Assembly (NCBI GenBank): GCA_903858195.1
Contig: CAIOHW010000207.1
Coordinates: 1 to 10,454, forward strand
DNA length: 10,454 nucleotides
Reading direction: 5' to 3'
Origin: Oligoflexia bacterium
Lineage (GTDB): Bacteria > Bdellovibrionota > UBA1018
The notes below the pieces were generated by a model. The model did no database searches, was not told the origin of the DNA, and saw only the letters and a list, made by a program, of their open reading frames with translations. Made by a program: the position numbers and the translations under genes. Every line of letters starts with the position of its first letter. Position 1 is the first letter of the stretch. Positions 5,641 through 10,454 of this stretch are shown in pieces.

Positions 5641-7607
5641 TGGAGGCCCAGGATGAAGTTCCGTCCCGCCAGCGGAGCGATGTCCTTCACAAACGAGACG
5701 TGGTTTCGTGCCTCGGCATCGAGCAGGTTGGTGAGTCGCCCCGTGAGTCGAACGGCCCCGAAATCCGTCGAGACCGGAACCTCCGCGCCGATGTTCACCA
5801 GTGTGTAACCTTCGGTGCGGGTTTCGTTTGAGGCCAGGCGGCTCTGCGCCTCGGAGCGAGCCAGCTCGAGCGCGGCCGAAAAGGAGTTGCCGCGGTAATC
5901 CAGCGACAGCGACTCACGCATGGGGGTCATGCGGGGGAGCGGGTCATCGTTCGTGCGGTCGCGCCCCTGCACCAGATCGAGCTTCGCATCCAGCTCCCAG
6001 ATTCCATCCCACAGCTTCAAGGGGAGTCGGACTCGCTGCTCGAGTTCAACCCCGTAGAGCAGTGCCGAGACGGGCCTGAACTCCTGGATCGGAAGCGAAC
6101 TTCCGGGATCGGTGGCTCCCGTGGGGATGAGTGCGAGGAAGCGCACAAAGTCCTGTGCAAAGACCGTCGCGCGACCTTCGCCCACACCCGTCTTGCGTCT
6201 GAGCGAAAGCTCGAGGGATCGCCCGATCTCCGGCTTGAGAATCGGATCGCCCTGTTCGTAGGTGCTGGTGGCCACATGTGCCCCGTCGGCAAAAAGCTCC
6301 TGCGAGTTGGGGGCTCGAATCGTGTAGGAGAGCTGCAAACCGGCTGTGAGGGTGTCACTGAGTTTGTAGAGCGTGCCTGCTGACAGGCTCGGTGCAAGAA
6401 AGCTTCGCTCCTGGATTTCGCCAACCATCACCGACTCATCCGGGGTGATCTGAGTCAGCTCGGCGCGAGCGCCAAAGCTTGGCGTCCATGCGCCGTGTGC
6501 AAGCTCTTCATAGGCAAACAGGGCCGCCTGAGATGTCGTCGTGGTCGGGAGAAAGGCTTCAGCACCATCGGCAGCAAGCGAAAACCCCTGGAGCTGGGCG
6601 CCGATAACCCCCTGAAGCTTGCCCATTTTTCGGTGCTTCAGATCTGCGCGAATCTCGGAGCCTCGGTTACGGAAGGTGGTTCCGACTTCAGAACCCTCCA
6701 TTTCCTGGTGCTTGTAGTAGGAGAAGGCTCCCGCCACACGGCCTGACTCAATCCAGCCCGCATTCTTGAACTCGCCCGCAAAGTCCAGGCGCCTGCGGCC
6801 CATATCGATCGTGACGTCGCTCTCCTTGACCACGCCGTAGTCGGTGTCAAACGAGGAGTACGAGGCACCCCAGTACCCGGTTTCAAAAATCCGGCTCAGG
6901 CCCAGGGCACCCTCAAAGGTCTGGTTCTGACTGTTGTCGACCTTTCCAGCCGGTGTCAGGTAGTCGGCCGAGTCGCGATAGATGCTGTCGATGTGCCATG
7001 CCCATGGGCCGGTGCTGGAGTTGGCAATGAGTCCAAAGGATCTGCCGGCATCCACGCTCGAGATGCGTGAGTCAAACCGGATTGCGGTATCGTACTTCAG
7101 GCGGTTGGGGATCCGTGAGCTCACCGTGTTGACGACGCCGCCGATGGCGCTGCTGCCATACAGCAGCGCTGCCGATCCGCGGATGATCTCCACTCGGTCG
7201 ATGACCATGGGATCTCCTGCCACGGCGTGGTCGGCGCTGGTGGCCGAAGCATCCAGAGTCCCGATGCCCCCTTGAAGGATTCGAACGCGCTCGCCCTCAA
7301 GCCCACGAATCACGGGGCGGCTCGCGTTGGGGCCGAATTGCGTGGAGCTCACGCCGGTTTCGCGCGCAAGCGTCTCGCCCAGAGTGGACTGTTTTTTCTG
7401 GTCAAGCTTGCGGCCCGAAATTTCGTCCACGGTCGGGATGAAGTCCTGAACTGAGTTCTTGGAGCCGTCTCCGATCCCCAGGACCGTGATCTCCGGCACT
7501 GTCACCTCCGACTTGGAGTCGCGCGCCGCCGAGTGGGCGGGCCTGGTCCAAGGGCCGATCATGAGGAGGGGGGCTAGAGCCATCAGGAGGATGCGCATTT
7601 GGATCAT
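5628..7607 (-). CDS. TonB-dependent outer-membrane receptor, ZnuD-like
   Basis: This 659-residue outer-membrane transporter has a signal peptide (1-27, cleavage near AHSA), a TonB box-like segment (PEITVLG, 39-45) that would contact TonB, and a plug domain at about 55-165. The plug contains RPVIRGLEGERVRIL (97-111), SADHAVAGDP (124-133), VEIIRGSAALLYGSSAIGG (139-157) and VVN. A 22-strand-type barrel follows with alternating aromatic strands. The wording of the plug and the ending ARNHVSFVKDIAPLAGRNF resemble the ZnuD zinc receptor subfamily, but the histidine-rich loops of neisserial ZnuD are absent, so the substrate is open. The final residue is Leu rather than the common Phe. Start at ATG 7607; ATG 7598 (MRILL) is an alternative, because GGGGA upstream would be about nine bases from it. 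It sits 44 bp after a TonB gene, so receptor and energiser are probably co-transcribed. Confidence 0.92.
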   Translation of the reverse strand: MIQMRILLMALAPLLMIGPWTRPAHSAARDSKSEVTVPEITVLGIGDGSKNSVQDFIPTVDEISGRKLDQKKQSTLGETLARETGVSSTQFGPNASRPVIRGLEGERVRILQGGIGTLDASATSADHAVAGDPMVIDRVEIIRGSAALLYGSSAIGGVVNTVSSRIPNRLKYDTAIRFDSRISSVDAGRSFGLIANSSTGPWAWHIDSIYRDSADYLTPAGKVDNSQNQTFEGALGLSRIFETGYWGASYSSFDTDYGVVKESDVTIDMGRRRLDFAGEFKNAGWIESGRVAGAFSYYKHQEMEGSEVGTTFRNRGSEIRADLKHRKMGKLQGVIGAQLQGFSLAADGAEAFLPTTTTSQAALFAYEELAHGAWTPSFGARAELTQITPDESVMVGEIQERSFLAPSLSAGTLYKLSDTLTAGLQLSYTIRAPNSQELFADGAHVATSTYEQGDPILKPEIGRSLELSLRRKTGVGEGRATVFAQDFVRFLALIPTGATDPGSSLPIQEFRPVSALLYGVELEQRVRLPLKLWDGIWELDAKLDLVQGRDRTNDDPLPRMTPMRESLSLDYRGNSFSAALELARSEAQSRLASNETRTEGYTLVNIGAEVPVSTDFGAVRLTGRLTNLLDAEARNHVSFVKDIAPLAGRNFILGLQARL

Positions 7608-7651
7608 TCCCCGACACTATTTTGAAGGGGCACAAACGCAAGGGTTTTGTC

Positions 7652-8311
7652 TCAGTGCTCAAGCCGGTAACTGATCGGAATCCTGACCCTGATGCTGCGA
7701 TTCCAAGAGGCAGGAAGGGGTGGAAGCGAACCGAGTTTGGAGACCGCCTGCATCGCTGCGCGGTTCAGTGCAACGAAAGGCGAGGGACTGCTCAGGCTTG
7801 AGCTCTCAATGCTTCCATCCGGGCGGATCACGAGCATCAGGGTGAGCGAGGCTTCTTCTTCCCTGAGGAGCGACTCACGAGGGTAGGTCTTCACCGAATC
7901 GAGTCGCTGGAGCAGGGCAAGCAGGTAGCGTTGTTCCTCGGTGAGCGGGGTTCCCGCCTGGCCCGGAGCCCCGCCTCCTGAAAGATCAGTTGCCACCTCC
8001 ATCGGCTCGCCCTGCACCTGAGGAGTGGCGGAATCGGTGGGAGCGGTCTCGTCGGTGGCAGCAGCCGGGTCAGGGATCACCGGTTCGCGCAGGCGCTGGG
8101 GTCGCTTTTCAGAATGATAGTGCAGGCGCTCGGCATGCCCGTCGCCCGGCTCGCCGATTTCGATGATGCCCTCAAACCATTGAACCGTATGTTCGTCGTC
8201 GTGGCCGGGCGAGAGCAGGCGGAGGAGTGCGAGGTGTAGGGCAAGGCTCAGCACGGCCGGGTGCCTGAGCTTTCGAAAGAGGCGGCTTGTAAGGGGGCGG
8301 GCACCGGACAT
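7652..8311 (-). CDS. tonB: TonB-family energy transducer
   Basis: This 219-residue inner-membrane protein couples the proton motive force (through ExbB/ExbD, not in this window) to outer-membrane receptors. Residues 18-34 form the single N-terminal membrane anchor and contain S22-L-A-L-H26, matching the S-x3-H motif of TonB transmembrane helices. A periplasmic linker follows (35-125), acidic and proline/alanine-rich but without EP/KP repeats. The C-terminal domain (about 140-219) shows the TonB pattern: YPRESLLR, then LMLVIRPDGSIES, ALNRAAMQAV, LPPLP and a final beta strand. The juxtamembrane linker is unusually rich in histidine (37, 41, 59, 64, 66), which could bind metal. The ATG at 8311 has a GGGCGGG upstream. 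It lies directly ahead of a TonB-dependent receptor gene, supporting a dedicated pair. No exbB or exbD is nearby, so these must be supplied from elsewhere. Confidence 0.87.
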   Translation of the reverse strand: MSGARPLTSRLFRKLRHPAVLSLALHLALLRLLSPGHDDEHTVQWFEGIIEIGEPGDGHAERLHYHSEKRPQRLREPVIPDPAAATDETAPTDSATPQVQGEPMEVATDLSGGGAPGQAGTPLTEEQRYLLALLQRLDSVKTYPRESLLREEEASLTLMLVIRPDGSIESSSLSSPSPFVALNRAAMQAVSKLGSLPPLPASWNRSIRVRIPISYRLEH

Positions 8312-8355
8312 GCCCGCCCATCTTAACCTAGATGCCGCATAAGCGCATCCGCACC

Positions 8356-9012
8356 CTATTCGCTGATGAAGCTGACCCGTCCCGTAGCGATGTCGCAGAC
8401 GGCTCCCGCAAGCTTGAGCCTTCCCGAGGCAACGAGGCCTCGGATGACCTCGCTCTTTTCCTGGAGCGTATCGAGCGTGTGCTGGACGTTTGTGATGGCC
8501 GCTTCATCCGTGGCTCGGCCGAGCTCGCCCGGATCGCCAAGATGCGGGTGCTCGCGCAGGGCGCGGCTGGCTGCAGGCAGGATCTCCCTGACCACCGCTT
8601 CGAGGTTTGCGGAGGGCTTGGGCAAGCTGTTGGGTGGGGCGAGCAGCGATTGCAGGGTCGCCTTGATCGCACCGCAACGGGTGTGGCCCATGACCACGCA
8701 AAGCGGAGTCCCAAACTGCTCGGCAGCAAACTCGATGCTCCCCATGATGGCGGGAGTCGCTACGTTTCCGGCAATGCGGCAGACAAAGATGTCTCCTGGC
8801 CCGCGGTCAAACAGGATCTCTGCAGGAACGCGGGAGTCCGCACAGCTGAGCAGGATCACAAACGGAGTCTGGCCGCGCTCGGCAAGCTCAGCCAGGTCCT
8901 GGCTTCGCATCATTGAATCAACAGAGCGAAGTCCGTTGATGAAACGCTCGTTTCCTTCCTTCATGAGTTCAAGAGCCTGGTTTGCACTGGGCGCAGTCTT
9001 ACGATGGGGCAT
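8356..9012 (-). CDS. Beta-class carbonic anhydrase
   Basis: This 218-residue cytoplasmic zinc enzyme interconverts CO2 and bicarbonate, supplying bicarbonate for carboxylases and helping pH balance. Zinc ligands are C57 and, in VVMGHTRCGA, H110 and C113. The D59/R61 dyad in CADSR is intact, so activity is expected. The N-terminal ANQALELMKEGNERFINGL and the segment GDIFVCRIAGNV (73-84) are typical of bacterial beta-carbonic anhydrases, and the length is normal. The ATG at 9012 has a strong Shine-Dalgarno: GAGGAA at 9023-9018, with five T residues before the start. It lies between a small membrane-protein gene (75 bp upstream) and tonB (44 bp downstream), all on one strand, but whether it belongs to the same transcript is not shown. 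I leave the symbol blank because several paralogue names (can, cynT) could apply. Confidence 0.95.
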   Translation of the reverse strand: MPHRKTAPSANQALELMKEGNERFINGLRSVDSMMRSQDLAELAERGQTPFVILLSCADSRVPAEILFDRGPGDIFVCRIAGNVATPAIMGSIEFAAEQFGTPLCVVMGHTRCGAIKATLQSLLAPPNSLPKPSANLEAVVREILPAASRALREHPHLGDPGELGRATDEAAITNVQHTLDTLQEKSEVIRGLVASGRLKLAGAVCDIATGRVSFISE

Positions 9013-9087
9013 AAAAATTCCTCACACTGGGGATCTGTTTCGAGTTCCGGGAGATGCGACGCGAGGTTGCGTCAGGTCAGGAGGAAC

Positions 9088-9459
9088 TCAGACCCAGGGA
9101 GGACGGTGCAGGGATCCGGCGTGCCCGGCCAGGGGTGATCCCACCCTGGGAGCGGGGCCTGCGGAAGGTTCGATGAGATGGGGAACGAGCGAGGGAATGT
9201 GGGGCTCACCGCCGGTTTCGTCTTCCTCGGGCACTGGGGTGAAGGCCTGGGTCAGGCTGCCGGCAAGCGGATCGCCCGAGTCATCCCCGTGTTCCAGGGT
9301 GATCTGGGCTGATTCGGATTCGGGAGGGATGGATCCCACCGACTGATAGCCAAGCCCGAAAGCCGCCAGCAGCAGCACGGCAACGGTCATGAGCGACGCC
9401 AGGCGGGTGGCCAGGAGGGTCAAGCGGGCAAATGTGGGGAGAGGAGGCAAAAAACTCAC
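9088..9459 (-). CDS. Small predicted single-span membrane protein, unknown function
   Basis: No family is recognised. With a GTG start at 9459 the product is 123 residues. An N-terminal segment with spaced arginines (PTFARLTLLATRLASL) leads into one hydrophobic span (about 22-38, MTVAVLLLAAFGLGY). An acidic, proline- and glycine-rich region follows (PPESESAQ, GDDSGDP, PEEDETGGEP), and the end is GSLHRPPWV. The likely topology is N-in with about 85 disordered residues outside. Codon choice resembles the neighbouring genes, which supports a real gene. The start is uncertain: an in-frame GTG at 9477 lies upstream of a TATAAT hexamer that would then be inside the gene, and an ATG at 9390 would begin at the membrane span itself. 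No Shine-Dalgarno is seen for any of them. It lies 54 bp after mepA and 75 bp before the carbonic anhydrase gene. The general plan (anchor plus extended periplasmic part) recalls accessory envelope proteins. Confidence 0.5.
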   Translation of the reverse strand: MSFLPPLPTFARLTLLATRLASLMTVAVLLLAAFGLGYQSVGSIPPESESAQITLEHGDDSGDPLAGSLTQAFTPVPEEDETGGEPHIPSLVPHLIEPSAGPAPRVGSPLAGHAGSLHRPPWV

Positions 9460-9468
9460 AGCGCTTAG

Positions 9469-9496
9469 ATTATACACGGTCTGCAGAGACCAACAA
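9469..9496 (-). promoter_or_regulatory. Candidate sigma70-type promoter with a palindrome in its spacer
   Basis: On the minus strand a perfect TATAAT lies at 9474-9469. A weak TTGTTG (9496-9491) sits 16 bases upstream as a possible -35. The spacer holds the 14-base palindrome GGTCTCTGCAGACC (9491-9478; 5-bp arms around a GCAG/CTGC centre), in the right place for a repressor. It lies between mepA and the small membrane-protein gene, so it could start a transcript for that gene and the carbonic anhydrase gene. A TATAAT is uncommon in DNA of this GC content, but one -10 match is not proof. Confidence 0.4.
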
Positions 9497-9513
9497 GGCC
9501 GTCGAAAACCTGT

Positions 9514-10380
9514 CTAGGAACTGTGCAGAAGCTGGCCGCAGGCTTCCGGGAGTTCGGGCATGACGGGGTTTTGCTGGCGGTGCTGATTCTTGCCCTCGTC
9601 CTGTCTGGCCTCGGCGCTCCACCACCAGTCGAGCGTGGCGTCACGGCCGTTTCCGGGCGGAATCGGCTCACCCTCTTTGCAGAACGGACTTTTTGCAGGG
9701 CAGCGGATGCGGACATGGAAGTGGCGGTCATGCCCGAACCAGGGGCGGATCTTTCGGATCCACGAGGCATCCGCACCCGCGTCTGGGGCCCCGAACCGCC
9801 GACAGAGCTCACGCTTGATGGCGAAGTGGACGAGAACCCGGTCTACTTCGGGCTGGCTTGCAAAGTGCTGGAGCACGCGAAGCTCGGCGGCGCCGAAGCT
9901 TCGGGACACTCGCAGGCGCTTGTGCTCCACCATGCTGGGCGGTGTCGTCGTCGCCTTTCGCGAGCGAACATACCAGATGTCGGCGTCGAGGCCCGACTGG
10001 TGGCTCGAGTGCGCCGAGAGGGTCGGGCCGCCGCGCGGGAGGCCGAGATCCCCGATCAGGAGCAGGGGCGAGGACTTACGGGTTTGAAGGCTTGCAGCAG
10101 AGGACTTGAGTAGGCTCACGAGCTCTGGGTGACCGAAAAAGCGCCGGCGTTCGGGCCGTACGAGGCGAAATCCATCCCCACGCAGGGGTAGGGAGTCGGC
10201 GCCGCGAACACAGCCCGCCACGGGCGTGCCGATCGATTCGGCCTGCCCGGATGCGGGCGCGGAGATCTCAGACCAGGGATTGCTGCCCGCAGCGTGAGCA
10301 GAGGCTGCAGTCAGGACAATAAGAAACCCTCCGGTAAGACTGCACTGCAGTCTCCGGAGGGGACTCAAGGTTGAGTTCAA
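9514..10380 (-). CDS. mepA: MepA penicillin-insensitive murein endopeptidase (M74)
   Basis: This periplasmic zinc endopeptidase cuts D-Ala-mDAP crosslinks in peptidoglycan. It has 288 residues (E. coli MepA 274) with a signal peptide at 1-30 (LSPLRR n-region, FLIVLTAASAHA). The signature regions are GDLGLPRGGP (110-119), SAHSSHQSGLDADIWY (122-137, metal ligands H127 and D134), VLVHFAIKRELC (182-193) and WIRKIRPWFGHDRHFHVRIRCP (207-228, H217, H220, H222), all matching the M74 family. Mature cysteines are 57, 193, 227, 234 and 281. The 227/234 pair matches an E. coli disulfide spacing, but the usual partner of C193 near residue 246 appears missing. The start is TTG at 10380 or in-frame TTG at 10368; neither has a clear Shine-Dalgarno, and no ATG or GTG could supply the signal peptide. 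A long palindrome lies in the signal-peptide codons. A 36-residue tail follows the catalytic domain. Confidence 0.92.
   Translation of the reverse strand: MNSTLSPLRRLQCSLTGGFLIVLTAASAHAAGSNPWSEISAPASGQAESIGTPVAGCVRGADSLPLRGDGFRLVRPERRRFFGHPELVSLLKSSAASLQTRKSSPLLLIGDLGLPRGGPTLSAHSSHQSGLDADIWYVRSRKATTTPPSMVEHKRLRVSRSFGAAELRVLQHFASQPEVDRVLVHFAIKRELCRRFGAPDAGADASWIRKIRPWFGHDRHFHVRIRCPAKSPFCKEGEPIPPGNGRDATLDWWWSAEARQDEGKNQHRQQNPVMPELPEACGQLLHSS
10329..10359 (-). repeat. 31-bp near-perfect inverted repeat in the mepA signal-peptide region; possible terminator of the upstream gene
   Basis: On the plus strand this reads CTCCGG, TA, AGACTGCA, C, TGCAGTCT, CCGGAG. The arms pair over 14 positions with a two-base bulge and would close as a stem with a three-base loop. 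On the minus strand the hairpin is followed by GGTTTCTTATTG, a loosely T-rich stretch, and starts 33 bases after the stop of the gene at the right edge. It could therefore be an intrinsic terminator for that gene. It also lies inside the first 20 codons of mepA, so it may instead influence mepA translation or mRNA stability. Confidence 0.5.
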
Positions 10381-10391
10381 TTCGAACGGGA

Positions 10392-10454
10392 TCAGGCCTT
10401 GGCGCCGGTGCTCTTGCGAGCAGCCTTCGTGCGCTTCTTGTCAGCCAGATAGCC
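10392..10454 (-). CDS. C-terminal end of a gene with a lysine-rich tail (runs in from the right edge)
   Basis: Only 20 codons and a TGA stop are inside the window: GYLADKKRTKAARKSTGAKA. This strongly basic Lys/Ala/Arg ending is typical of nucleic-acid-binding proteins with disordered C-termini, but the family cannot be named from so little. The frame stays open to the window edge, and codon use resembles the neighbours. The stop lies 11 bases upstream of the mepA TTG start, so either the two form an operon or the intervening palindrome ends this transcript. Confidence 0.5.
   Translation of the reverse strand, partial: GYLADKKRTKAARKSTGAKA

Noticed and set aside
8312..8355. CATCT/AGATG hairpin and GATGC repeats between carbonic anhydrase and tonB
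   Set aside because: The short stems are no better than expected in GC-rich spacer DNA, and there is no regulatory signature.
9058..9073. GACGC/GCGTC hairpin upstream of the carbonic anhydrase gene as a terminator or riboswitch
   Set aside because: The stem is only five pairs with a six-base loop and no T-run follows, so it is not distinguishable from chance.
9523..10113. Plus-strand frame of 196 codons across mepA
   Set aside because: It is a shadow of mepA, whose M74 metal-binding motifs are unmistakable.
1..10454. tRNA or rRNA genes, CRISPR array, insertion sequence, Zur-type operator
   Set aside because: No cloverleaf-like segment, regularly spaced repeats, transposase motifs or AT-rich Zur-like palindrome were seen on either strand by reading.

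Overview
The window comes from a GC-rich (roughly 60% by eye), gene-dense Gram-negative chromosome. The outer membrane is shown by a TonB-dependent receptor, a TonB-type energiser and a MepA-type periplasmic murein endopeptidase. Several secreted proteins have no family I recognise, and there is a free-standing FliG C-terminal domain protein. This would fit a deltaproteobacterium-like or Bdellovibrionota-like lineage, but that placement is inference. I see no mobile element, CRISPR array, tRNA or rRNA, and no gap over 300 bases without a gene.

Left part (1-5558). On the minus strand, a secreted purple-acid-phosphatase-like enzyme (169-1053) runs through a GTGA stop/start overlap into a SpoU-type RNA methyltransferase cut off by the left edge. 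Divergent from the phosphatase is a secreted protein of unknown family with a proline-rich tail (1094-2074). Its stop shares a CTAG with the stop of a 136-residue FliG C-terminal-domain protein on the minus strand (2071-2481). Only 27 bp upstream of that gene, a diacylglycerol/lipid kinase family gene starts on the plus strand (2509-3405). It ends three bases from the stop of a TrmN6-like adenine methyltransferase (3409-4263, minus). The methyltransferase start overlaps by ATGA the stop of a 432-residue exported or membrane protein with a helical, probably coiled-coil C-terminal half (4260-5558).

Right part (5559-10454). Everything lies on the minus strand. In transcription order it holds the last 20 codons of a gene with a lysine-rich C-terminus, a MepA murein endopeptidase with a TTG start, a small single-span membrane protein, a beta-carbonic anhydrase, a TonB protein with a histidine-rich juxtamembrane segment, and a ZnuD-like TonB-dependent receptor. 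The receptor gene is followed by two mutually exclusive RNA hairpins and then by the 432-residue protein and methyltransferase pair.

The TonB protein and receptor form an obvious functional pair: the receptor imports a ligand, possibly zinc or another metal, and TonB energises it. MepA and beta-carbonic anhydrase are both zinc enzymes, so a zinc theme is possible, but no Zur-type operator was seen. I do not see a clearly new multi-gene defence or metabolic system here. The most unusual items are the stand-alone FliG C-domain, the RNA-structure candidates at the mepA start and after the receptor gene, the compact gene junctions, and a marked excess of the hexamer GAGCTC.
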